Positions 54,528-60,800 of a stretch of 64,000 nucleotides of DNA are shown here, one piece after another (position 1 is the first letter of the stretch; every line of letters begins with the position of its first letter). Position numbers and translations under genes: made by a program. Source of the stretch: Bradyrhizobium erythrophlei (GTDB taxonomy: Bacteria; Pseudomonadota; Alphaproteobacteria; Rhizobiales; Xanthobacteraceae); the NCBI RefSeq assembly GCF_900129505.1, contig NZ_LT670818.1:7721001-7785000 (forward strand). Reading direction: 5' to 3'. The notes under the pieces were generated by a model. The model was given only the letters and a program-made list of their open reading frames with translations. It did no database searches and had not been told where the DNA came from.

Positions 54528-54745
54528 TCCGCACCAAGATCACGAGCATGGAGAAGGCAGCGCGAGCTACCGCTCTACGCGAAACCCTCATCCTTATCAA
54601 ACAAGGAAACCTATCATGCAACACGTACTCGCAGATCACCTCCGCTGGGCAGCCAGGTACATCACACAAGGTGACTACTCAAAGGCCATGCTCGAACTTA
54701 AACGAGCCACACGCCTCGCCAACAAGCTTAAACGACGAGACATGA
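54524..54745 (+). CDS. Possible small protein overlapping its neighbours
   Basis: 73 residues in the frame that begins with an ATGA overlap at the preceding stop. The first 30 residues (SMEKAARATALRETLILIKQ) look natural; after 54616 it shares DNA with the next gene in another frame and becomes Ser/Thr/Pro-rich. It may be genuine only in its first half or merely incidental. Confidence 0.3.
   Translation: MIRTKITSMEKAARATALRETLILIKQGNLSCNTYSQITSAGQPGTSHKVTTQRPCSNLNEPHASPTSLNDET
54607..54617 (+). repeat. AACCTATCAT element, copy 2
   Basis: GGAAACCTATCATG: here the element overlaps the start codon of the next gene (the final ATG), with GGAA serving as Shine-Dalgarno. Confidence 0.7.
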
Positions 54746-54804
54746 CCTCGTTGATCTTCCGCGCAATGAACGTCATTCGTCCCAAGCTGAAGGTGCAGTC
54801 ATGA
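54616..54804 (+). CDS. Small basic helical protein
   Basis: 62 residues (MQHVLADHLRWAARYITQGD, YSKAMLELKRATRLANKLKR). It starts on the ATG inside the AACCTATCATG element, with AAGGA upstream. Helical and basic, possibly nucleic-acid-binding. Confidence 0.65.
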   Translation: MQHVLADHLRWAARYITQGDYSKAMLELKRATRLANKLKRRDMTSLIFRAMNVIRPKLKVQS

Positions 54805-55058
54805 CCACCTTCGTCTTCCACACTGACCCAGGCCACGGCTGGTTAGAAGTCTCGATGCACGAGATGAAAGCAGTCAACCTCAATCCGTACGACTTCTCTC
54901 ACTACTCGTACCGACAGCACAACGTCTTCTATCTCGAAGAGGACTGTGACGCTCAGAAGTTCGTCGATGCTTACAAGAAGAAGCACGGCCACTCACCAAT
55001 CATCACTGAGAAGTATGCCGAACGCACCTTCATCAGGAGTCTCCCACCTATCTCATAA
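54801..55058 (+). CDS. Small phage protein of unknown function
   Basis: 85 residues (MTTFVFHTDPGHGWLEVSMH, YDFSHYSYRQHNVFYLEEDC). The ATGA overlap with the upstream stop shows coupling. 'HTDPGHGWLEV' recalls a small family of phage and plasmid proteins of unknown role that share this N-terminus. Confidence 0.7.
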   Translation: MTTFVFHTDPGHGWLEVSMHEMKAVNLNPYDFSHYSYRQHNVFYLEEDCDAQKFVDAYKKKHGHSPIITEKYAERTFIRSLPPIS

Positions 55059-55084
55059 CCACATAAATAATAGGGAATACGTCA

Positions 55085-55552
55085 ATGAACATCGACCAGT
55101 TTGTACAGGCCAACATCATTTCATGTCAGTCTGAACTCGTATCACTCCTCACTTCACCCGAAGCACAGGAGATCAGGTCGCGACTCACACCTTGCCCATT
55201 GCAGGATCTCCTCGGACAAGCTGAGGAAATCTCCTATCCGATAGCAGACTTTGACGAGACAGCCGTCCAGCTTGGCTACGACCAACAACAAGACGGTACC
55301 TGGTCTCACACATCGAACCTATCATACGCCACGTCACAAGACGTATGCACTGAACACGACGCTGAACCATACTACTGGGAAGTCTTCGAGTTCTGGCAGG
55401 TCACGTCCTACCTGGCTGGCCAGCTCACATCCCGAGGCGAACAAGTCGACCTAGACTTTGCAGGCATGCAGATCTGGGCACGAACGACGACAGGACAATC
55501 CATCGCACTCGATGGTGTCATCCAACGCATCTTCAAAGCGACAGGAGGATAG
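55085..55552 (+). CDS. Phage protein with Trp/Tyr-rich middle
   Basis: 155 residues. The segment YYWEVFEFWQVTSYLAGQLT SRGEQVDLDFAGMQIWARTT TGQ is characteristic of a small conserved protein seen on broad-host plasmids and phages near anti-restriction genes; the name is not certain. A weak Shine-Dalgarno (AGGGA) precedes ATG 55085. Confidence 0.65.
   Translation: MNIDQFVQANIISCQSELVSLLTSPEAQEIRSRLTPCPLQDLLGQAEEISYPIADFDETAVQLGYDQQQDGTWSHTSNLSYATSQDVCTEHDAEPYYWEVFEFWQVTSYLAGQLTSRGEQVDLDFAGMQIWARTTTGQSIALDGVIQRIFKATGG
55315..55325 (+). repeat. AACCTATCAT element, copy 3 (intragenic)
   Basis: GAACCTATCAT lies inside the 55085-55552 gene, about 230 bases upstream of the next start, and could serve as an internal promoter for the following gene. 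Confidence 0.6.
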
Positions 55553-55553
55553 T

Positions 55554-55727
55554 ATGTACATCGTAGTCGAAAACGCTGGCTACGTCGGAGAGCGTGACGT
55601 GAAATACCACACCACACTCCAGCTCGCGTACAGCTGGGCACGCAACAACTACTCCGACACAGAACTCGATACACTTCACGTAGCCATCTGTCGCGAAGAT
55701 AAGAACGGACGTACCTACGAAATCTAA
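55554..55727 (+). CDS. Small phage protein of unknown function
   Basis: 57 residues from ATG 55554 (AGGAGG upstream, the best Shine-Dalgarno in the region): MYIVVENAGYVGERDVKYHT TLQLAYSWARNNYSDTEL. An alpha/beta protein, unknown family, followed by a terminator. Confidence 0.7.
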   Translation: MYIVVENAGYVGERDVKYHTTLQLAYSWARNNYSDTELDTLHVAICREDKNGRTYEI

Positions 55728-55749
55728 TCTGAAACAACTGACCTGATCA

Positions 55750-55778
55750 CGCCCTGGCAATCCCGCCGGGGCGTTTTC
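55750..55778 (+). terminator. Rho-independent terminator
   Basis: CGCCCTGGC-AATCCC-GCCGGGGCG followed by TTTTCG: a 9-bp stem with one G-U pair. It is the same design as the terminator at 54211. Confidence 0.8.
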
Positions 55779-55793
55779 GTATGGAGAATGAAC

Positions 55794-55886
55794 ATGGACT
55801 TCGACATCGCATTCTACGTTTTCAGCCTGATCTTCGCTCTCACCATCGCCGCACCCATCGCAGCGATCTCAGTCTTATTCTTCTAA
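55794..55886 (+). CDS. Very small membrane protein
   Basis: 30 residues (MDFDIAFYVFSLIFALTIAA PIAAISVLFF). GGAG lies seven bases before ATG 55794; an ATG six bases earlier is in frame but too close to it. One membrane helix and nothing else. Confidence 0.5.
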   Translation: MDFDIAFYVFSLIFALTIAAPIAAISVLFF

Positions 55887-55929
55887 AATTGAAAGGAAGA
55901 TTTAATTGACATCCGTCCGAGACCCGACA

Positions 55930-55940
55930 CAACCTATCAT
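55930..55940 (+). repeat. AACCTATCAT element, copy 4
   Basis: CAACCTATCAT, about 100 bases upstream of the multi-hairpin RNA candidate at 56034. A TTGACA hexamer lies 23 bases before TATCAT, too far for a standard sigma-70 promoter. Confidence 0.7.
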
Positions 55941-55968
55941 TGTCGAGCCAAATCAAAAATGAGGAAAC

Positions 55969-56091
55969 ATGCCCAAGCAAGATGATCTCCAAAGTAAGAC
56001 GAGCCGTACAAGGCGGCGCACAAGTCCGGATCAAAACTCAAGGATCGCTGCAGGCCACCGGCCCAAGTGGGCCTGCCCCAAGCGGGGCTGA
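55969..56091 (+). CDS. Possible small basic peptide
   Basis: 40 residues (MPKQDDLQSKTSRTRRRTSP ... GHRPKWACPKRG) with GAGGA four bases before the ATG. The end of the frame runs into the structured RNA at 56034-56138, so translation and RNA folding would compete. Low confidence that it is a real product. Confidence 0.3.
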   Translation: MPKQDDLQSKTSRTRRRTSPDQNSRIAAGHRPKWACPKRG

Positions 56092-56139
56092 CCTTCGCGC
56101 CCACCCTTGGTGGCGGCCAAGCGGCCGTCCTTGAGTTTC
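56033..56139 (+). ncRNA. Candidate multibranched structured RNA
   Basis: An 11-bp perfect outer helix (AAACTCAAGGA at 56034-56044 with TCCTTGAGTTT at 56128-56138) encloses four consecutive hairpins. These are GGCCC-AAGT-GGGCC (56060), GCCCC-AAGC-GGGGC (56075), CGCC(C)ACC-CTT-GGTGGCG (56098) and GGCC-AAGC-GGCC (56115). Three of the loops begin with AAG. It matches no RNA family I know. The symmetry of the inverted repeats means the other strand would fold too; the plus strand is chosen because neighbouring transcription is rightward. Confidence 0.55.
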
Positions 56140-56208
56140 GCCCGAACCCGTGCACCTTGGGTGTTTGTTAAGAACGAAATATGAAGTCTCACACAGAAAG
56201 ATAAAACA

Positions 56209-56862
56209 ATGGCTCGTCGTCCCAACAATGCCTCAATCTCTTCGTTGTCGTCTGCCTTCCAAGCGATCATCGATCCCGTCGTCTCCCTGCTCGACCAGGA
56301 CTACAACGCCGCTGACGGTGCTATCCACGCTTTCGGCCACGCCCAGCCGTCGACCGAAGACGCTGGCCTGCGCATCGCTGTCGATTCACTCATCCGCCAG
56401 ATCTACCGCCAGCTCGCCGGCACGATTAACTCACGATCGGGCACAAAGTTCGACAACCTGACCGAACGCTTCCACAAGGCTCAGGAATGGATGCTCGTCC
56501 ACTGCGACAAGTACCAGAACGACAGCCAGGGTCTGTCCGACGATCCCCGGACGTACGAACTGGAAGCACGGTTAACGCTGGCCGAGGCTCGCTACACCGC
56601 GTACTGCACGATCGTCAACGAACTGTCCAACGTGTACCTGTCCCTGACTGGCAAGCAATGGAAGTACGTCGAGATGGACACGCCCGCCCCCGTCGTCAAG
56701 GCCGTGAAGCAACTGACCGACGCTGAACGCAAGGCCAAGATGGCAAACATCATGCGACTCAAAGACGCTCAGAAGGACGAAGCTGATCGGGTCGCTCGTT
56801 CCAGCGAAGCGAACATGCAGCTCACTTCCGAGATCATCGCAGCCGCAGTAGCCGCACAGTAA
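56209..56862 (+). CDS. Phage protein of unknown function (217 aa)
   Basis: The largest early-type protein before the amidoligase cassette. Mostly helical: SSLSSAFQAIIDPVVSLLDQ DYNAADGAIHAFGHAQ, then YELEARLTLAEARYTAYCTI VNELSNVYLSLTGK, and a coiled-coil-like end (RLKDAQKDEADRVARSSEAN). Codon use is more GC-rich than its neighbours. Unknown family; it could be a structural or DNA-associated scaffold. Confidence 0.7.
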   Translation: MARRPNNASISSLSSAFQAIIDPVVSLLDQDYNAADGAIHAFGHAQPSTEDAGLRIAVDSLIRQIYRQLAGTINSRSGTKFDNLTERFHKAQEWMLVHCDKYQNDSQGLSDDPRTYELEARLTLAEARYTAYCTIVNELSNVYLSLTGKQWKYVEMDTPAPVVKAVKQLTDAERKAKMANIMRLKDAQKDEADRVARSSEANMQLTSEIIAAAVAAQ

Positions 56863-56870
56863 GCACGCGA

Positions 56871-56968
56871 GGTCTGGCCTAGGGGCTGGCGGAAATTAAA
56901 GCCGCCGAAGTAGATTGCAAATCACTACACCTTGCTCCCACTAACCAGCCGCGCCTCCACGCCTGGTC
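56871..56968 (+). other. tRNA-Cys-like sequence of uncertain status
   Basis: A hairpin GGCGG-AAATTAAAG-CCGCC is followed by GTAGATTGCAAATCACTAC, resembling a tRNA-Cys anticodon arm (loop TTGCAAA, anticodon GCA), and by a 3'-end-like CCGCGCCTCCA. No T-loop (TTCGA) or matching 5' acceptor strand can be placed, so I do not call a tRNA. A terminator follows directly. Confidence 0.3.
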
Positions 56969-56975
56969 CCGAGAG

Positions 56976-57007
56976 AACCCCTGGGTCGAAAGACTCAGGG
57001 GTTTTTT
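56976..57007 (+). terminator. Strong rho-independent terminator
   Basis: AACCCCTGGGTC-GAAA-GACTCAGGGGTT with a following T-run: a 12-bp stem (one G-U or mismatch position) capped by a GAAA tetraloop. Confidence 0.9.
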
Positions 57008-57031
57008 CATGTCTCCGTTCTGAAAGGACAC

Positions 57032-57265
57032 ATGATGGGCTGGCATCCGGTCTCTCCCGAATACACGAACTTCCCGAATCCTTCCAAGCCGAAGGACTAC
57101 GACGTCAAGCTGAAGCGTGGTTCGAGCACTCGCCACGACGGCAACAAACCACAGGGACGTAAAAAGACACGTCCCTACTACGTCGCACTCCGCGCATTCG
57201 GTGAACAGTCCCGTGCGATGGGTTACTTCAACGGCATCCGCATTTCAACGAAGGGCGCACGATGA
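57032..57265 (+). CDS. Small phage protein of unknown function
   Basis: 77 residues (MMGWHPVSPEYTNFPNPSKP, RGSSTRHDGNKPQGRKKTRP). Basic and Pro-rich; probably a nucleic-acid or ribosome-binding early protein by composition only. AAAGGA upstream; two adjacent ATGs. Confidence 0.6.
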   Translation: MMGWHPVSPEYTNFPNPSKPKDYDVKLKRGSSTRHDGNKPQGRKKTRPYYVALRAFGEQSRAMGYFNGIRISTKGAR

Positions 57266-57360
57266 AAATCTATCACATCGCCGGTTGGTACTACCTCGGC
57301 TGTTACATCGACCATCATCTGCACCTGGTCGCGAAGCTAGGCCAGACCATACCCGCCTAG
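57262..57360 (+). CDS. Very small phage protein
   Basis: 32 residues (MKIYHIAGWYYLGCYIDHHL HLVAKLGQTIPA), ATGA overlap with the upstream stop. Rich in aromatic residues and His; might bind a metal. Function unknown. Confidence 0.5.
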   Translation: MKIYHIAGWYYLGCYIDHHLHLVAKLGQTIPA

Positions 57361-57382
57361 CCTTAGGGCGCAAACCTATCAT
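57360..57382 (+). promoter_or_regulatory. Bipartite element GCCTTAGGG + AACCTATCAT (copy 5)
   Basis: GCCTTAGGGCGCAAACCTATCAT is repeated base for base over 23 positions at 58112-58134. It precedes a gene with a GAGGA Shine-Dalgarno. A promoter/operator is likely. Confidence 0.65.
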
Positions 57383-57401
57383 TCAACATCGAGGATTTCT
57401 G

Positions 57402-57782
57402 ATGCGACTGATGAAACTTGCTCAAGCCTGGTTCTGGACCCGGAACGCATGGAAGAACTTCGTCGCTCAAGAGCGCCGTCGGGTCAAGGCACAGCTCTTC
57501 GCTCAATACTGCCTTCCAATCGTAACGAGGACGATACGCGACGCAGCGTCCTTCCACATCACGCAGGACAGTCATCCGCGCAAAGTCCAGCGCATGATGA
57601 ACCGTGCCGGTTACGAGATCAGCACATCGGATCTGGCCCGTGCCGCTCAGCGTCACATCCATCCAGCTCGCCAACGACCTGGAGCATACGAACAGGACGA
57701 TACCGGCTTCGGCTCAGTCGACATGGCCTGCCTCAAAGACCGCAACCGTTGTTGTCCCGACGATGAAACGTGCTGCCAATAA
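57402..57782 (+). CDS. Basic phage protein with C-terminal Cys cluster
   Basis: 126 residues from ATG 57402 (GAGGA upstream). Helical basic N-terminus (RNAWKNFVAQERRRVKAQLF), a middle RMMNRAGYEISTSDLARAAQ RH, and an end rich in Cys (MACLKDRNRCCPDDETCCQ), perhaps metal-binding. An upstream extension of the frame to 57117 overlaps other genes and is rejected. Confidence 0.6.
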   Translation: MRLMKLAQAWFWTRNAWKNFVAQERRRVKAQLFAQYCLPIVTRTIRDAASFHITQDSHPRKVQRMMNRAGYEISTSDLARAAQRHIHPARQRPGAYEQDDTGFGSVDMACLKDRNRCCPDDETCCQ

Positions 57783-57810
57783 TGCTCCTCTTCTCAGACT
57801 GGAAACCAAT

Positions 57811-57930
57811 ATGGTCACGCTCATCCGTCTCAGCGCCATCGTCCTCTGCCTACTCGTCGGAATCGGACTCGGCAAGATTTACCACCTCCACATTCAAGCG
57901 GCTGAGCAAACCGCCAAGATGTTCAACTAA
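57811..57930 (+). CDS. Small single-span membrane protein
   Basis: 39 residues (MVTLIRLSAIVLCLLVGIGL GKIYHLHIQAAEQTAKMFN), GGAA eight bases upstream of ATG 57811. One helix plus a polar tail; unknown role. Confidence 0.55.
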   Translation: MVTLIRLSAIVLCLLVGIGLGKIYHLHIQAAEQTAKMFN

Positions 57931-58111
57931 TAAGAACGCCCACGGCGGGTCCCTGACGGAAGCCTTCTCCTCTTCCGGACAAACCTGACCGTGGGGTTAT
58001 TCTCCGCAAGGAGAACGAAGCAGACCCGGTGATGGGTAGAAATGGCAGAGAGACGCGAAAGCGTTGGGTCTCATGCGCTCCGGGTGCAGACCAACCCCAT
58101 CAATCAATCAA
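57931..58111 (+). ncRNA. Candidate structured RNA region (three consecutive folds)
   Basis: No gene in about 180 bases. Fold 1: CCCACGG (57938) pairs with CCGTGGG (57989) around CGGAAG...CTTCCG. Fold 2: TTCTCC-GCAA-GGAGAA (58000-58015), a perfect stem with a GNRA loop. Fold 3: a 73-nt domain closed by TGATGGG (58030-58036) and CCCATCA (58096-58102). Fold 3 contains ACGC-GAAA-GCGT and GTTGG(G)TCT...AGACCAAC, the last enclosing GCGC-TCCGG-GTGC; ACGC-GAAA-GCGT and the GTTGG stem share bases, so they may be alternatives. It has tRNA-like size but no anticodon or T arm. Confidence 0.5.
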
Positions 58112-58134
58112 GCCTTAGGGCGCAAACCTATCAT
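58112..58134 (+). promoter_or_regulatory. Bipartite element GCCTTAGGG + AACCTATCAT (copy 6)
   Basis: Identical over 23 bases to the element at 57360-57382. It lies 10 bases before the next start codon and overlaps the GAGG Shine-Dalgarno region. Confidence 0.65.
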
Positions 58135-58144
58135 CGAGGTTGCT

Positions 58145-58477
58145 ATGTGGTCGCACTGGACTGGTCAGAAGATCGTCTGCATCAACGGCACACCCACCAT
58201 CGAACGTAAACATCTCACAATCTATCCAGCACTAAACGTTGTTTACACAATCCGCTCCATTATCAATGGCAACGACGAGACAGCATTTCATCTCGTCGAA
58301 ATCCACAACAAACCTGCCCTTCATAAAACACCAACCGGCAACGCTATGACCGAAGTGGCTTTCGTGAAATCCCGCTTCCGTCCCGTCCAGACAACGCAGT
58401 CAGACATCAGCCTGCTCCAGTCCCTACTCAATCCAACGACGAAGATCGTCGATCCGAAAGCCTTGGAGCGCACATGA
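58145..58477 (+). CDS. Conserved phage/prophage protein, ribbon-like
   Basis: 110 residues (MWSHWTGQKIVCINGTPTIE, LNVVYTIRSIINGNDETAFH LVEIHN, FVKSRFRPVQTTQSDISLLQ). The order 'G.kIVCI...Y.I..I......FhLVEI.N....E.AF....FRPV' recurs in many alphaproteobacterial prophages as an uncharacterised SH3-like family. Confidence 0.75.
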   Translation: MWSHWTGQKIVCINGTPTIERKHLTIYPALNVVYTIRSIINGNDETAFHLVEIHNKPALHKTPTGNAMTEVAFVKSRFRPVQTTQSDISLLQSLLNPTTKIVDPKALERT

Positions 58478-58665
58478 TCCCGCGCCACGCAAAGATCAAA
58501 TTCAACGGCGGGCGCGGCGCACTTCTCTGCAACACCTGCAACACCATCATCCGCCAAAACTTCGACCCTCACACCATTGAAGACAAGAAATGGTACTGTG
58601 AAAGACACACCAATGAAATCAATTCTCCTCGTCCTCAGAGATCAGGCGAAGAACTGCGGAGATGA
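58474..58665 (+). CDS. Zinc-ribbon-type small protein
   Basis: 63 residues with CNTCN and CERH (GGRGALLCNTCNTIIRQNF, KKWYCERHTNEINSP), a CxxC...CxxH set that likely binds zinc. ATGA overlap with the previous gene. Probably regulatory or structural; the family name is unknown to me. Confidence 0.65.
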   Translation: MIPRHAKIKFNGGRGALLCNTCNTIIRQNFDPHTIEDKKWYCERHTNEINSPRPQRSGEELRR

Positions 58666-58864
58666 AAAACTTCGCCAACACATCCGGGATCTGACCGACG
58701 AGCTGGACGTGAACCTTCGCGAAATGACGCGGTGCCCGACTGCCACAACGATGCAGCAAGTCAATGCCAGCTTCGCACGGCTGAACCGACTCACCCTTCC
58801 CCAGGCTCCCACGTCACCGACAGGCGGAGCAGTCGAACTCACACAGGAGCAGAAAGCAGCATGA
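58613..58864 (+). CDS. Small phage protein of unknown function
   Basis: 83 residues from ATG 58613 (MKSILLVLRDQAKNCGDEKL RQHIRDLTDELDVN). It overlaps the zinc-ribbon gene by 53 bases and the next gene by 4 (ATGA). Helical; possible coiled coil. Confidence 0.6.
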   Translation: MKSILLVLRDQAKNCGDEKLRQHIRDLTDELDVNLREMTRCPTATTMQQVNASFARLNRLTLPQAPTSPTGGAVELTQEQKAA

Positions 58865-59076
58865 TCACCGTCGTAGCAATTGTCTGCAGCCTCTCCCTCG
58901 GCTGCGTCGAAGAGATCGTCACTGACAGCGACGTATCACCCGAAGTGACAATGACGTCCTGCATGATGGGCGAATCCCAGATCGTCAAATGGATGCAGGA
59001 GTCAAAGTACAAGGATTGGAAACTCGAATCCTGGAAGTGTGTCCCTGGTCGCTACCAGATCAGGAACCGAGCATGA
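58861..59076 (+). CDS. Small Cys-containing exported or membrane protein
   Basis: 71 residues. Hydrophobic start MITVVAIVCSLSLGCVEEIV (possible signal or lipoprotein sequence), then TSCMMGESQIVKWMQESKYK DWKLESWKCVPG. The pattern of a hydrophobic start plus 'C......i.kW....p.w....W.C..g' is common among small alphaproteobacterial proteins of unknown role. It overlaps the phosphoesterase start (ATGA). Confidence 0.7.
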   Translation: MITVVAIVCSLSLGCVEEIVTDSDVSPEVTMTSCMMGESQIVKWMQESKYKDWKLESWKCVPGRYQIRNRA

Positions 59077-59597
59077 TCTTCTTCACCTCGGACAGCCACT
59101 ACTTCCACCAGAACATACTCAGATTCACAGGACAAGACGGTCAGCGTGTCCGTCCAGAGTTCAACTCGGTCGAAGAGATGAACGAAGCGATGGTCACGAG
59201 ATGGAACGAAGTCGTTCATCCAGGCGACAAAGTCTACCACCTTGGCGACGTCGCCTTTGGTCCGACAGCCAACGCTGTAGCAATCCACGCCCTCCTCCGT
59301 CGATTGAACGGACGAAAGCGGCTCATCGTTGGCAACCACGACAACCTGAAATCCGAAGCACTCCAGAACAACTTCGACAAGATCCTTCTATGGCAAGGAT
59401 TCCACGACGAAGGCTTTACGTGCAGCCATATTCCCCTTCGTCTCGACAGCCTGCGAGACGGCAGCTTCAACGTTCACGGCCACATCCACGAACGCACAAT
59501 GGCCGAACGCAACTACATCAACGTGTGCGTCGAACAGACGAACTACACACCAGTCTCAATGGACTGGGTGAAAGAACAGATCAGACAACGTTCCTAA
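59073..59597 (+). CDS. Calcineurin-like metallophosphoesterase
   Basis: 174 residues. The metal-binding set is complete: DSHYFHQN (DxH), YHLGDVAFGP (GD), RLIVGNHDN (GNHD), HIPLRLD and NVHGHIHERT (GHxH). It is a compact phage-type phosphodiesterase/phosphatase; the substrate is unknown (possibly cyclic nucleotides or RNA ends, inference only). ATG 59073 is used; a longer frame overlaps the upstream gene. Confidence 0.9.
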   Translation: MIFFTSDSHYFHQNILRFTGQDGQRVRPEFNSVEEMNEAMVTRWNEVVHPGDKVYHLGDVAFGPTANAVAIHALLRRLNGRKRLIVGNHDNLKSEALQNNFDKILLWQGFHDEGFTCSHIPLRLDSLRDGSFNVHGHIHERTMAERNYINVCVEQTNYTPVSMDWVKEQIRQRS

Positions 59598-59898
59598 GCC
59601 TTAGGGCAGGAGACCTATCATGCAACATCAAACTGAATACAAATTCCCGTCTCATCTCGACAATCTTCTCTCCCGTGAATACGAGAAGACGGATCGCCCT
59701 GATCGTTACATCCAGCAACGTGTCCCCATGACCAGTTACATGGCTGAGACTGTTGCCGAGCTGGCTGGCTTCAAACAGTATCATTGAATTAGCCGACGAA
59801 TCATAGAACTGCGTTGTTACTCCCCATTTGGATAATCGCGTTGCTACTACATTCAGAGTGCTAATATCGGACCTGAGCAAGTCTTCTAAACTGCTCAT
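59581..59898 (-). CDS. Possible antisense gene (105 aa)
   Basis: ATG 59898 is preceded by GGAGGGG on the minus strand. The first 40 residues (MSSLEDLLRSDISTLNVVAT RLSKWGVTTQFYDSS) look like an ordinary protein and cover DNA that is otherwise non-coding. The remainder is antisense to the 59620 gene and reads less naturally. It could be a leftover regulator gene. Confidence 0.35.
   Translation of the reverse strand: MSSLEDLLRSDISTLNVVATRLSKWGVTTQFYDSSANSMILFEASQLGNSLSHVTGHGDTLLDVTIRAIRLLVFTGEKIVEMRREFVFSLMLHDRSPALRLRNVV
59599..59621 (+). promoter_or_regulatory. CCTTAGGG + ACCTATCAT element (copy 7)
   Basis: CCTTAGGGCAGGAGACCTATCATG is a third CCTTAGGG-linked copy, with the Shine-Dalgarno AGGAG between the two halves and the next gene starting on its ATG. 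Confidence 0.65.
59620..59787 (+). CDS. Small phage protein of unknown function
   Basis: 55 residues (MQHQTEYKFPSHLDNLLSRE, VPMTSYMAETVAELAGFKQ). Excellent AGGAG Shine-Dalgarno. An open frame on the opposite strand (59581-59898) with its own good Shine-Dalgarno covers it completely, so one of the two may be spurious. Confidence 0.55.
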   Translation: MQHQTEYKFPSHLDNLLSREYEKTDRPDRYIQQRVPMTSYMAETVAELAGFKQYH

Positions 59899-59991
59899 CC
59901 AATTCCCCTCCGCTTCGGCGGCTAAGACCTGGTCAAGTCACAAAACTGACCTGCTTTTTAGTTGTGCCTGAGCAAGCCGTTAAACTGCTCA
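59874..59991. promoter_or_regulatory. Two operator-like sites TGAGCA-N11/12-TGCTCA
   Basis: TGAGCA-N12-TGCTCA at 59874-59897 and TGAGCA-N11-TGCTCA at 59969-59991 share surrounding bases (CCTGAGCAAG ... TAAACTGCTCA) and are 95 bases apart. They lie immediately upstream of the amidoligase cassette, so a dyad-binding repressor may control it. Confidence 0.5.
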
Positions 59992-60014
59992 CTCATCATC
60001 ATCGGAGACGAACC

Positions 60015-60800
60015 ATGTTGCACCAGCCTGTGACAGCCTATGACTTTGCCAAATACTCCTACAAGCCGGATACCGAAGTCACGATGGGTTACGAGTACGA
60101 GAACACGGTACCTGGTCGCCGCACGTACACCATGACCGAAGAACAGCGCAATTCCAAACTCGCACGAGACCTGGTCTCCCAGCTCCCGCTCTACTTCAAG
60201 GTGGAGTACGAAGGCTTTGGCGCTGCGTCCGGCTGCGAGATCAAGTCTGTCGTCGCTCCTCTCTTCCTGCACAAGCAGTTCTGGCTGAAGAAGGTATCGA
60301 AGATCGCCTTCCACATGGAGGAGAACAACAACCAGACGAACGACTCCGGCATCCACGTCAGCGTGAGCAGGACACCATTCACGACGGCTCAGCAGACAAA
60401 GGTCTTCGGCTTCCTGCACGATCCAGCCAATCGCCCACTCTTCTTCAAGATGAGTCGCAGGACAACCCAGTCATTCAATACCAACTGTCCATCCAACCCG
60501 AAGGGCAACACTTACTGGGATGGTCGAGCGTACAAGTACGTCCACCACGAACCGCCGCATTGGAACGATCATTACAACATGATCAACACGGAGAACCGGG
60601 AACGATACGAGTTCCGGCTCTTCGCTGCTCACCCGACGCTGCTCCTCCCTGCTCTCGAAATGTGTGACTCCTTGTTCAAATTCGCTGACATCGTCGACCA
60701 GATCACCTTCCCCACATGGCGCGCGTACATCGCTCGCTTCAAGAAGTACCAACACATCAAGGAGCATTGCATTGCCACGCTGGATCATTCGCCCTCGTAA
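60015..60800 (+). CDS. Amidoligase-family protein (COOH-NH2 ligase), short form
   Basis: 261 residues from ATG 60015 (GGAG upstream). It has the order of motifs of the amidoligase fold related to glutamine synthetase: GYEYEN (about residue 24), GCEIKSVVAP (73), GIHVSV (110) and YEFRLFAA (197). The second His of the usual GxHVHh motif is Ser here. Such enzymes form amide bonds from a carboxylate and an amine with ATP. It overlaps the ATP-grasp start by 29 bases. The substrate is unknown. Confidence 0.75.
   Translation: MLHQPVTAYDFAKYSYKPDTEVTMGYEYENTVPGRRTYTMTEEQRNSKLARDLVSQLPLYFKVEYEGFGAASGCEIKSVVAPLFLHKQFWLKKVSKIAFHMEENNNQTNDSGIHVSVSRTPFTTAQQTKVFGFLHDPANRPLFFKMSRRTTQSFNTNCPSNPKGNTYWDGRAYKYVHHEPPHWNDHYNMINTENRERYEFRLFAAHPTLLLPALEMCDSLFKFADIVDQITFPTWRAYIARFKKYQHIKEHCIATLDHSPS

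Noticed and set aside
57117..57401. N-terminal extension of the 57402 protein
   Set aside because: It overlaps two genes with good starts and has no ribosome binding site. The GAGGA-preceded ATG at 57402 is better.
58030..58102. A possible tRNA gene of 73 nt
   Set aside because: The acceptor-like pairing is good, but the D, anticodon and T arms cannot be drawn. It is kept as structured RNA only.
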